Source: Candidatus Omnitrophota bacterium (GTDB lineage Bacteria > Omnitrophota > Gorgyraeia > Gygaellales > UBA12090). Taken from it: 52,315 nt of DNA. Below are positions 6,530 to 13,809 of the stretch, piece after piece. The stretch spans positions 138,682 to 190,996 of the forward strand of contig JAUSCZ010000035.1 of the NCBI GenBank assembly GCA_030674475.1, in the 5' to 3' direction. The notes below the pieces were generated by a model. It did not search any database. It saw only the letters and a list, made by a program, of their open reading frames with translations, and had not been told where the DNA came from. The translations under genes were made by a program, and so were the position numbers. Every line of letters begins with the position of its first letter. Position 1 is the stretch's first letter.

Positions 6530-7056
6530 TTGGCGTTAAAGAACTCCTCTTCTTGGCTCAAGAAATCAATCAATTCCGAGGCCGCGTTCTTATAAAAGGT
6601 ATTCTCCGTGGCGGCAACAATCTTTTGGGCAATAGCCTTGGCCGCCGGGCTTAAGTGTTCAGTGAAGAATTTTTTCTGGGCGTTAAGACAGATCTCCGCC
6701 TTTTCTTGAGTCGGGGCCTTAGCTTCCTTAAAAATCAAATAGTGCATAAATTCTAACTCGGCGTTCAAGGCATCCGGACGTTCGGAGTTTACCTCCACCC
6801 CAAAGGCCTTATAGAAACCGGAGATATCCGCTAAATAATTACTTCTCTGAAATTCATGTTCGCTCATATATTCCGTGCCATAGAGCCAGATGTCCTTGGC
6901 CCGGAAAAGGCGGTCGTATTCCCGAATAAGCTCTCCTTTTTCTCCAGAGGACTCCGGAAAAAAATCAAAAAAGCTTCCTTCCGGGTAAGAAAAGGCCACC
7001 GCCAAACTCTTATATTTACTTAATCTCTCTTTATTTAACTCTAATTGTGCCACCAT
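6526..7056 (-). CDS. TorD/NarJ-family molybdoenzyme assembly chaperone
   Basis: The protein is 176 residues, cytoplasmic and predicted all-helical. The hallmark of the TorD/DmsD/NarJ group is present at residues 92-108: ERPDALNAELEFMHYLI (pattern E-x-PDHL-x-x-ELEFM). These chaperones bind the Tat leader and apo-enzyme of Mo-bisMGD proteins until cofactor insertion is complete. It sits between the iron-sulfur and heme subunits as in nxr, ebd, ser and clr operons, and its last 4 bp overlap the gamma-subunit start. It is expected to act on the catalytic subunit encoded two genes upstream. Confidence 0.88.
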   Translation of the reverse strand: MVAQLELNKERLSKYKSLAVAFSYPEGSFFDFFPESSGEKGELIREYDRLFRAKDIWLYGTEYMSEHEFQRSNYLADISGFYKAFGVEVNSERPDALNAELEFMHYLIFKEAKAPTQEKAEICLNAQKKFFTEHLSPAAKAIAQKIVAATENTFYKNAASELIDFLSQEEEFFNAK

Positions 7057-7068
7057 ATTTTAAGCAGT

Positions 7069-7086
7069 GGTCAGCGTCCGCTGACC
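7069..7086. repeat. GGTCAGCGTCCGCTGACC palindrome
   Basis: This 18-bp inverted repeat lies in the 41-bp gap between the iron-sulfur subunit and chaperone genes. The same palindrome, extended by one G/C pair, recurs at 34557-34576 in the rplV-rpsC spacer, so it is a dispersed element. Confidence 0.8.
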
Positions 7087-7097
7087 TTATATAGTAT

Positions 7098-8243
7098 TTA
7101 ACTGATGCTAATCCTATGCACATCCCTTTCCTGGTCATACTCCTTACGAATAATGATTGGCTCCTTTAAAGGCACCCGGGCTATTTCCTGGCCGTTTTCA
7201 GTATAACCTATGCAATATCCGTTATTGATATCCCCTTCCACCTTGAAAGTATAGGGTATCTGTTCAGTAGCCCCCATCAACATAAGTATCCCAATCAATT
7301 TCAAGTCCTCGTAAGCCTTTTTATACATCTCCACCGCGTTCTTGGACCCCGGGCCAAACAACTGTTTGTTAAATCCATCAGGCACATTTATCGGCGGGAT
7401 ATAATACACATTAGGCTCAGTGCCAAACTGGGGATATAAAGGCAGGGCAATCTTCTTAAAATGCACCAGATAATCTATCGGGTTATCTTCCCTGGGCTTG
7501 TCCCAGGGGTTCTTAAAACCAAACATCCGGATTCTTCCGATACAATTCACCGTGCACTGGGTCTGATTACCCTGTTCCGCCGCCGGATAGCAGGAGATGC
7601 ATTTCTCGGACTTACCGGTAAACTGCCGGAATATTGCTTTCTTGTAAGGACATCCACGGTTACACTCCTGATAGCCCCGGCAGCGATCCTGGTCAATCAA
7701 GACTATACCGTCATCTCTCTTATATATTGATTTTCTGGTGCAGGCGGCCAGACATCCGGGATAGGTGCAGTGGTTGCAAATCCTCTGCAGATAGGCCATC
7801 CAGGGCTGATGTGGAATCTTGATATATTCACCCTGCTTTACCGGCTCAGACACCTCATCCTCGCCGATATTAGGGGAAAGCCAATCCTCAACTTCGGGGG
7901 TCCAACCTAATACTTCTTCACCTGACTCAGGATGCTCAAAGATTGTCTTACCCGTGTATTTATCGCCATCCCAGGACTGGGTTCCCATCATCTCCAAGAG
8001 ACGCACATCCCAGCCTAAAGGATAAAATCCCCAGGGTTTGGTTTCCACATTATTCCACCACATATGCACCTGGCCCTTGCCGGAGGTCCAGGCGTTCTTA
8101 CAGGCCATAGTGCAGGTCTGGCAGGCAATACACTTATTGGTGTCGAAAATCCAAGCCGCCTGTTTTTGAGGCCGGGCCTCGGGATATTTATACTCCATAT
8201 GGCGTTTTAACTGCCAGTTGTAAACTTTATGCGAGGTGCTCAT
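7098..8243 (-). CDS. nxrB: NxrB/NarH-like iron-sulfur beta subunit
   Basis: The 381-residue protein has four cysteine sets: C38/C41/C44/C48, C156/C159/C164/C168, C188/C194/C198 and C215/C218/C230/C234. The third reads CRGYQECNRGCP, with Tyr191 where a fourth Cys would stand; the equivalent Trp in NarH goes with a [3Fe-4S] cluster, so three [4Fe-4S] and one [3Fe-4S] are expected. It has no signal peptide and should be exported as a passenger with the Tat-bearing alpha subunit. The ATG overlaps the alpha-subunit stop (ATGA). Overall sequence and insertions (WWNNVETKPWG..) look like the periplasmic NxrB/SerB/EbdB group rather than cytoplasmic-facing NarH. Substrate is unproven. Confidence 0.88.
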   Translation of the reverse strand: MSTSHKVYNWQLKRHMEYKYPEARPQKQAAWIFDTNKCIACQTCTMACKNAWTSGKGQVHMWWNNVETKPWGFYPLGWDVRLLEMMGTQSWDGDKYTGKTIFEHPESGEEVLGWTPEVEDWLSPNIGEDEVSEPVKQGEYIKIPHQPWMAYLQRICNHCTYPGCLAACTRKSIYKRDDGIVLIDQDRCRGYQECNRGCPYKKAIFRQFTGKSEKCISCYPAAEQGNQTQCTVNCIGRIRMFGFKNPWDKPREDNPIDYLVHFKKIALPLYPQFGTEPNVYYIPPINVPDGFNKQLFGPGSKNAVEMYKKAYEDLKLIGILMLMGATEQIPYTFKVEGDINNGYCIGYTENGQEIARVPLKEPIIIRKEYDQERDVHRISIS

Positions 8244-11200
8244 GATACAAATGCTCCTTTAAGGAAGTTCTTCATTGCCGCGTTCTCGTAAGTCGGCCTC
8301 AAACCCAATTTAACCGGTCTCCAGAGCTTCTCCGGGTTAATCCCGCCGTCTTCAGCCTTGGTGAATTTGACAAAGCTTTCCTTGGGCGCGCCGGTAGGAC
8401 AATGCACATCCGGGGCAAAACCCTTGCTGATTACCTGGCCTACAGTATCCTTGCGGACTAAGCTTTCGGTCATTAAGGTTGGCTTAAGCCAGCCACGGGT
8501 GCAACTCTGGTGCGAGCCGAACCTATACATTGCCTGATAGCCGGTGCGGGGGTTTCTGGCCAAGCCGTCCTTATTCTCCAGATGCCCCTGAACCGAGCCA
8601 TAAGTAGCTCCATACATATTAAACCAGGAACGGCTGACAGTTCTAGGTATGCCATAATAATACCTGGCCCGTAAGCATAGCCTAGACAAGCGGTAATTTT
8701 CACTACCCGGTATCTTTTCCCCGTGATAAGGCCGGTCCTCGGGATCAGCATCTACCCAGACATAATCCCCATCTTCAATGCCTAATTCCTTGGCATCCGC
8801 GGGATTGATATCCACATAGCCTTCGCCCACCCAAGGAGTGCGTTTATCTCTGCGGGTAGGGTCGCCAAACGGGCCGAACCAGATAGCGATAATATCCGTA
8901 TCAATAGGGGTGGTATGGGCGCCGTGGCGGTATTTAGGGGTGATATAGACATGGCTCCAGCCATCCTTGCGCAGGGGATGATTAGACTTAAGTAATTCCT
9001 CCGGAGTCATCATCACATTCCTGACCTGGCGCACATCCGTGGACAAATTATCTTTACTTAATCCGTATTGCTCCGGCTGGGCCGGTTTTATGGCCGGATG
9101 GGGTTTAGCTACAATCACATTAGGCTCAAAGATGGTCCCGTCAATCGGCTCGCGGTAAACCGGGAGATTCTCCCCGGCTTCAATAAACTCATCTTCCTCC
9201 CGGTAAAACTCCAGCCTCCCGGTCTTGGTATACCACTTCTTATTCTCATTGGCCTGCTCCCAGCCCATAATCTTAGGATAGGTGCGGCTCATCAATAAGG
9301 CCGGGATACCCTCTTTAGCATCCTTCTCTAATTCCAAGACTTTATAGCCCTTAGCCATTGAGCTGGCGCTCATAATCCTCTGCAGATAGACATCCACCCG
9401 GCCATCATCCACAAACTTCCAGAAATCCGCGAAACGATTATCGTTAAGCAGACGGGATAAGGCCTTGGCCACTCCGGAGTATATCTCCATATCCGACCTG
9501 GTATCATGCAGACGTTTCAGGGGCGTAGTCGGATACATCTGCAGGAAGGGATTGGTTACCGCAGCCGTGGCATCCGGGTATTTAAACTCGGCCCAGGAAT
9601 CCACGGGAAAAACCACATCCGCGTATTCGCAGGAAGCGGTCCACCACCAGTCGCTGACGGTGATCATATCTATCTTAGGTAAAGTGTTAATTACCATATC
9701 ATAATGGCCTTTAAGGTTGCCTAAAATAGAATTGGCATTGGCAAACATCAGAGACTTGGTCGGGGTAGGCATATGGGACTTGCCGGTAAAAAGCTTGTTG
9801 CCTATTCTTAGCGGCTGGTCGCCGTGATTGTAATAATGCGCGGACTCAAATTTAAAATACTGCCTGACCTTGGCGGGCTTAGACTCGTCTAACTCGGGAT
9901 TAAAAGGATCCTCGCTGATGTATTGGCCGATCCCGTCAAAATAGGCCACCCGGTAATTACCGGCAAAACTTCCGATATTTCCGCCGTGGGTGCCGATGTT
10001 ACGGGTAAGAGAGCAGACCAAAAAGATTGCCCTGTCCTTGAGGTCATTATTAAAGAAATGGTTCGGGCCCATCCCTACGGCGATCAGGGTTTTGCCCTTA
10101 TTTTCCGCTATCTGGCGGGCCAGACTGATTATCGCCTCTTTAGGGGCCCAGGTTATCTTGGAAACAGTCTCCGGGTCAAAATTATCCTTAATATATTGGG
10201 AAAGGATGCTGTATACAGTCCTGACCTTTAGCTTATTACCTTTGATGTCAACAACCTCATACTCATCCGCGTCCAGAACCGGTTTTACGCCCTTTTCAAC
10301 AAAATACTTCCCAACCTCATCACGGGTAACCGCTCCAAGGGCATTCTTGTCCTTATCCCAGACCACAAAACTGCCGAATTCATTCAAAAGCTCCTGAGAT
10401 ATATGCTGCTGGCCTCCCTGCTTTATGGGAGCAGGGGGTTTTTCACCCTTATTGACAATCTTAACTTCCCGGGCACCTTGCGGCGGCTTAAAATCCGCGA
10501 AGACCTCTTCCGCCCGCAGGAGCTTTAAGGTATCCATCCGGACTAAAAAGGGCAGATCAGTGGAGCTGGCAACATATTCCTCATCATAAAGTTTTTCCTG
10601 AATAATGACATTAGCCAAACCCAGAGCAAAGGCCGGGTCGCTACCGGGACGGATAATCACCACCTCGTCGGATTTGGAGGCAACCGAGGAATATTCCACG
10701 GTTACTGATATAACTTTAGCCCCCTTAACCCTGGCTTCCGTAAGCCAGTGGCCGTCGGGCATCTTGGTGGAGATCCAGTTCATACCCCAAGGAATAATCA
10801 ATTTGGAGTTCTCGGCATCTACGAGGTCAAAGTCAATAGTCTGCTGTCCGGTAACCATAGGATGCCCAGGCGGGAGGTCAGTATGCCAGGAATAATTATC
10901 CCAGCCCTTGGCTCCCACTGCCTCATCAGGAGAGAGTCCGCGAATATGGGAATCTAAGATAGCCATAGAGTTCGCCGTGCGATACATCCCCAGGAGCCGG
11001 GTTATCCCTAAGAGGGGCATGCCCCCACGAAACTTTAAAGCCTGAACCCCCGCGCCCTTCATCGCCTCAATCATCGCCGGGTCATAACCTTGTTGAGTAA
11101 GCAAGGCCTTGCCGCTGTCGCCGGAATAAGTGGTGGCGATATTGATTAAACCCTTAGCCGCGATCTCAAATATTTCATCCCAGGAAACCTTGACAAAATT

Positions 11201-11695
11201 CTCTTTACCGCGCTGGAGGTATTCTGAAGACGGCTTTCCGTCTACGCCTCGGGGGAATCCCGCCTCTACCCACTTCTTAAAGCCCTCCCGGACCATCGGG
11301 TATTTGACCCTGCGCGGGCCGTAAACCCTGCGGTTTAAAACCAATCCCTTATTGCACAACCTGGGCTCCCAACGGTGAGAAGCCTGATTGCCGTAAACAT
11401 CCTTGGCCTTGCCATAGCCGTAGCTTGGTCCGATTCTGGTAATAATATCGTTCTTGACATAGGCCCTAAGTAGGCAGTTATGGGTATCATTGGGGGCGCA
11501 GAGGAAATGAAAGGTGGAATCAAACTTAAATTGGCTGCGGTAGATTTTTTCCCAATCCCGGTTAGGATAGAACTCCAGAGGATTATCCACCTCCGGGATA
11601 AACTTTAAAGCCGCCAGCAATGGTTTGCTCGCGGCTAGACCGGCAATAGAAATTAAGGAAGCTTTTAAAAATTGCTTACGGGTAAGCTTTTTCAT
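8240..11695 (-). CDS. nxrA: NXR/NAR-type Mo-bisMGD catalytic alpha subunit (type II DMSO reductase family)
   Basis: The 1,151-residue enzyme has a Tat-like leader, TRKQFLK followed by a hydrophobic stretch to ~residue 29, with Arg-Lys in place of the usual twin Arg. Iron-sulfur ligands for the FS0 cluster are in H63-FL-C66-APNDTHN-C74 and later C114 (PRLCNKG). The molybdenum ligand is predicted to be Asp273 in WHTDLPPGHP, equivalent to the NarG aspartate in YSDLPP. The opening YPNRDWEKIYRSQFKFDSTF and length are close to periplasmic nitrite oxidoreductase/nitrate reductase alpha subunits. It should interconvert nitrate and nitrite outside the cytoplasmic membrane; direction is not readable from sequence, and selenate, chlorate or hydrocarbon enzymes share the fold. 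First gene of the operon. Confidence 0.85.
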   Translation of the reverse strand: MKKLTRKQFLKASLISIAGLAASKPLLAALKFIPEVDNPLEFYPNRDWEKIYRSQFKFDSTFHFLCAPNDTHNCLLRAYVKNDIITRIGPSYGYGKAKDVYGNQASHRWEPRLCNKGLVLNRRVYGPRRVKYPMVREGFKKWVEAGFPRGVDGKPSSEYLQRGKENFVKVSWDEIFEIAAKGLINIATTYSGDSGKALLTQQGYDPAMIEAMKGAGVQALKFRGGMPLLGITRLLGMYRTANSMAILDSHIRGLSPDEAVGAKGWDNYSWHTDLPPGHPMVTGQQTIDFDLVDAENSKLIIPWGMNWISTKMPDGHWLTEARVKGAKVISVTVEYSSVASKSDEVVIIRPGSDPAFALGLANVIIQEKLYDEEYVASSTDLPFLVRMDTLKLLRAEEVFADFKPPQGAREVKIVNKGEKPPAPIKQGGQQHISQELLNEFGSFVVWDKDKNALGAVTRDEVGKYFVEKGVKPVLDADEYEVVDIKGNKLKVRTVYSILSQYIKDNFDPETVSKITWAPKEAIISLARQIAENKGKTLIAVGMGPNHFFNNDLKDRAIFLVCSLTRNIGTHGGNIGSFAGNYRVAYFDGIGQYISEDPFNPELDESKPAKVRQYFKFESAHYYNHGDQPLRIGNKLFTGKSHMPTPTKSLMFANANSILGNLKGHYDMVINTLPKIDMITVSDWWWTASCEYADVVFPVDSWAEFKYPDATAAVTNPFLQMYPTTPLKRLHDTRSDMEIYSGVAKALSRLLNDNRFADFWKFVDDGRVDVYLQRIMSASSMAKGYKVLELEKDAKEGIPALLMSRTYPKIMGWEQANENKKWYTKTGRLEFYREEDEFIEAGENLPVYREPIDGTIFEPNVIVAKPHPAIKPAQPEQYGLSKDNLSTDVRQVRNVMMTPEELLKSNHPLRKDGWSHVYITPKYRHGAHTTPIDTDIIAIWFGPFGDPTRRDKRTPWVGEGYVDINPADAKELGIEDGDYVWVDADPEDRPYHGEKIPGSENYRLSRLCLRARYYYGIPRTVSRSWFNMYGATYGSVQGHLENKDGLARNPRTGYQAMYRFGSHQSCTRGWLKPTLMTESLVRKDTVGQVISKGFAPDVHCPTGAPKESFVKFTKAEDGGINPEKLWRPVKLGLRPTYENAAMKNFLKGAFVS

Positions 11696-11721
11696 AGTTC
11701 GACTCGCTTTGCTTGCTCACT

Positions 11722-11757
11722 ATGATCCTGAGCAAATGAAATGCGTCGAAGGATCAT
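11722..11757. repeat. ATGATCCT/AGGATCAT dispersed palindrome in the operon leader
   Basis: 8-bp perfect arms flank a 20-nt interior that includes GAGCAAAT and GCGTCGA. It resembles the widespread 'GATCCTTCGAC...CTCAGGATCAT' element. It lies between the CRP-like palindrome and the nxrA start and would fold in the 5' leader. The final stretch AAGCAAAGCGAGT just before the ATG resembles the ribosome-site module seen ahead of ribosomal genes in this window. Confidence 0.75.
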
Positions 11758-11779
11758 GTTTTACTTTTAATTATTTATA

Positions 11780-11795
11780 TGTGAATATTTTCACA
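11780..11795. promoter_or_regulatory. TGTGA-N6-TCACA palindrome (CRP/FNR-superfamily operator)
   Basis: TGTGAATATTTTCACA is an exact TGTGA-N6-TCACA site, with one more matching base pair each side (A...T). This is the consensus of CRP-type regulators and close to FNR/DNR-type sites. It lies 84 bp upstream of the nxrA ATG and about 55-70 nt downstream of the start point implied by the promoter at 11857-11884. It would repress that promoter from inside the leader, or activate a second, closer start. Confidence 0.7.
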
Positions 11796-11856
11796 TCAAC
11801 CTGAATAAAAAAAGTAGTAAGCGCGTGAGGCTTGCCTTCTAATCATTACATAAATA

Positions 11857-11884
11857 ATTATAGCCAAAATGAAAATCTTGTCAA
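11857..11884 (-). promoter_or_regulatory. Consensus sigma70-type promoter of the NXR-type operon
   Basis: On the minus strand TTGACA (11884-11879) and TATAAT (11862-11857) are separated by 16 bp. Both hexamers match the consensus perfectly. The start point should fall near 11850, giving a leader of about 155 nt. This is the only exact consensus promoter I noticed in the window. Confidence 0.7.
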
Positions 11885-11890
11885 GATTTT
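11872..11890. promoter_or_regulatory. Perfect palindrome over the -35 box (operator or weak terminator)
   Basis: AAAATCTTG-T-CAAGATTTT is a perfect 9-bp inverted repeat that includes the TTGACA -35 element. It could be an operator for a dimeric regulator covering the -35, or an A/T-rich terminator for the phosphoribosyltransferase gene ending 2 bp away. On the plus strand it is followed by a T7 run, but no plus-strand gene reads into it. Confidence 0.5.
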
Positions 11891-11891
11891 T

Positions 11892-12593
11892 TTATAATTT
11901 GTTACGCGAAGCAAGGCTCTTTCTTCTTTGGGCTTCTTCTCGAAGTATTTTTATCACCTCGACATCTTCCACCTGGAGAAACTCATTATAAAATTGGCTG
12001 ATGGCTCCAAAAAAAGCCGGCGCCCGAAGGCAGATTATTTCATCCGCGTATTCGCTTAATCTTTCTATTGTATCCGGCGGCCCTACCGGTAAAGCCGCGA
12101 TCAGCTTTTGGGGAGATTCCTGAGCCATGGTCAAAAGGGCGGACTCAATAGTAGCTCCGGTAGCCACGCCGTCATCAACCACTATCGCGGTCTTTCCTTT
12201 TAAGGAAATCTTAGGAATAATCTTACGGTATTCCAGAGCCCGAAGTTTAATCAAAGAAAGCTGTGTATTCTTTTCCTGCTCAAGATAGGCGCTGTCTACG
12301 CCAAGAGAATTCACCAGATCCTTATTACTACACGCCTTTCCTTCTTCGCCGATAGCTCCTATCGCCAGTTCCGGATTGCCCGGCGCTCCGAGTTTACGGG
12401 AAAAGACAACATCTAAAGCGCAGTTGAGCCTAAACGAAATTTCCCGGGCTATGACTATTCCTCCGCGGGGGATTCCCAGAACTACCGCGTCCTCTGCCCT
12501 TATACCTTTTAACTCCCGCCTCAGGAGCCTTCCCGCCTCACTACGATTCTGAAAAGGCTCGCTACTATGAGCGATAATTCTTATTTTTCCCAT
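11892..12593 (-). CDS. Predicted phosphoribosyltransferase (COG1926-like)
   Basis: A type I phosphoribosyltransferase fold is indicated by the PRPP-binding loop TAIVVDDGVATGATIESAL and the N-terminal VVLGIPRGGIVIAREIS motif of the COG1926 group. These proteins of ~220 residues are widespread, lack an assigned substrate and are not the classical purine or pyrimidine salvage enzymes. ATG 12593 is chosen because GGGAG stands about 5 nt upstream; a GTG at 12605 would add four residues. The gene ends just before the promoter of the molybdoenzyme operon, so it belongs to the upstream transcription unit or its own. Confidence 0.75.
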   Translation of the reverse strand: MGKIRIIAHSSEPFQNRSEAGRLLRRELKGIRAEDAVVLGIPRGGIVIAREISFRLNCALDVVFSRKLGAPGNPELAIGAIGEEGKACSNKDLVNSLGVDSAYLEQEKNTQLSLIKLRALEYRKIIPKISLKGKTAIVVDDGVATGATIESALLTMAQESPQKLIAALPVGPPDTIERLSEYADEIICLRAPAFFGAISQFYNEFLQVEDVEVIKILREEAQRRKSLASRNKL

Positions 12594-12608
12594 AAAAACT
12601 CCCACAAT

Positions 12609-12659
12609 AATTAGGGACAGACACTGTTTTCTCTAAAATAATGGTGTCTGTCCTTAATT
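12609..12659. repeat. GGACAGACAC/GTGTCTGTCC inverted repeat
   Basis: Arms AATTAGGGACAGACAC and GTGTCTGTCCTTAATT enclose a ~19-nt centre. Elements of this 'GGGACAGACAC' style are common dispersed palindromes in uncultivated bacteria. It occupies about half of the 127-bp gap between the lipoprotein and phosphoribosyltransferase genes; the rest includes a GGGGTCAGACCC-like hairpin near 12703-12716. Confidence 0.75.
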
Positions 12660-12720
12660 ATCTAATTATTGTTTATTTATCCAGCCGTAATGTCTATTGT
12701 CCGGGTCTGACCCCTTTACT

Positions 12721-13575
12721 TTATTCGATGGGCGGTTGCGCGTTCTGAGTAACTACAACCGCGGCCTCTGGTTTTGGGATAACCGCCTCCGGCTCTACCG
12801 GCGGCAGGACTTTAAGTTTTTCTATAGGGATATCTCTTAACTTGGAGCGCATATCCGCGATCACTTCTTCTATGCCTTCTTCCATAAGCCCAACAAAACT
12901 ATTCATATTCTTTCCCCAGTTACGATAAAGCCCCTGGATGACTATTTTTTCTTTATTTAAGTCATAAGACCACACTATCTGCGCGGTATCTATTTTCTTT
13001 AGATAAAGCGATATTCCTAATTTTTTGTAAGATGAGCCGGCCGGTAAGCCCAAACACCAAAGCGCCGGCCCCAGGAAAGAAATTCCGTAAGAATAGGTCT
13101 TTCCTTCATAAAGCGTGGAGTAGATATCGCCGCTTAAAATCAAATCCGCTTTTGATTCCAGGGGAGTATGGGTAATGATAACGCTATCAAACAAGCCGCT
13201 TTTTTTCACCCCGTCCGCGGTTATCTTCAGCAGGTTTTCGCTCATATTAAATTCAACCTCATCCTGGACATTAAACATCCGGGCCTGATCCGGACGCTCA
13301 TAGCGAATAGTGCCGTAAGGAACTAAGGGAATCAAATACTTATACACACTGCCGTAGCTTTTCGCCTCCCCCCTTTTCTCGGCAAAAGGCACGACCGCGA
13401 TATTAAGCTTGTTCATTTCTTCCCGCTGAGTGAGCTTCCCTTTTAAAACCTTATCTGAAGAAGAAACTCCTGTAGCAGTTTTAGCTATTGTCGCGCATCC
13501 GGCGAAAGAAAATAAAATCAAAAGGCATAAAGCCTTTAAATTTCCCTGAAAAAATACCTCGCGATTTTTCATCAT
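12721..13575 (-). CDS. Putative outer-membrane lipoprotein of unknown function
   Basis: The 284-residue protein begins with a basic start, a hydrophobic core and a lipobox-like LFSFAGC with Cys27 as the lipidation site. The mature part starts with a flexible stretch, then a domain with LNIAVVPFAEKRGEAKSYG (a pattern seen in periplasmic penicillin-binding-protein activator and TolB-like lipoproteins), and ADLILSGDIYSTLY. The C-terminus is Pro/Glu/Ala-rich. I do not recognise a specific family. Its ATG overlaps the stop of the lipoyl-domain gene (ATGA), so it is co-translated with it, though no metabolic link is evident. Confidence 0.7.
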   Translation of the reverse strand: MMKNREVFFQGNLKALCLLILFSFAGCATIAKTATGVSSSDKVLKGKLTQREEMNKLNIAVVPFAEKRGEAKSYGSVYKYLIPLVPYGTIRYERPDQARMFNVQDEVEFNMSENLLKITADGVKKSGLFDSVIITHTPLESKADLILSGDIYSTLYEGKTYSYGISFLGPALWCLGLPAGSSYKKLGISLYLKKIDTAQIVWSYDLNKEKIVIQGLYRNWGKNMNSFVGLMEEGIEEVIADMRSKLRDIPIEKLKVLPPVEPEAVIPKPEAAVVVTQNAQPPIE

Positions 13576-13805
13576 TCTTCTATGTTTCCTATGGCTTGTC
13601 CGACATTCACGTTTTGGCCTTCAGGGGCAAGTATCTCAGTCAACTTTCCCGAAACCGGACTGGGTAGATTAAAAGTGGCTTTATCCGTGGTAAACTCAAC
13701 CAAATCTTCCCCTTTTTTCACCGCTTGGCCGGCCTGAAAATACCAATAGGACACTACCGCCTTGGTTATCCCTTCGCCTAATTCCGGCAATATAATCTTA
13801 GTCAT
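13572..13805 (-). CDS. Free-standing lipoyl-domain protein
   Basis: The 77-residue protein is a single lipoyl/biotinyl hammerhead domain: MTKIILPELGEGI (typical E2 N-terminus), EFTTDKATF with the modifiable Lys42, then SPVSGKLTEILAPEGQNV and GQAI. In 2-oxoacid dehydrogenases this domain is fused to the E2 acyltransferase; here nothing follows. The next gene upstream is LipB and the one before is dihydrolipoamide dehydrogenase, so a lipoate-making enzyme, the carrier and its reductase form a set. It is not GcvH-like in length or motif. Its partner E1/E2 must lie elsewhere, or it serves as a separate carrier or reductant. Confidence 0.85.
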   Translation of the reverse strand: MTKIILPELGEGITKAVVSYWYFQAGQAVKKGEDLVEFTTDKATFNLPSPVSGKLTEILAPEGQNVNVGQAIGNIEE

Positions 13806-13809
13806 AAAA

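Noticed and set aside
7098-11695. Calling the organism a nitrite oxidiser
   Set aside because: The same enzyme group includes nitrate, selenate and chlorate reductases; direction and substrate cannot be read from this window.
11696-11856. Riboswitch in the nxrA leader
   Set aside because: The leader holds a CRP-like palindrome and a dispersed repeat, but I see no known riboswitch core such as a Moco or cobalamin element.
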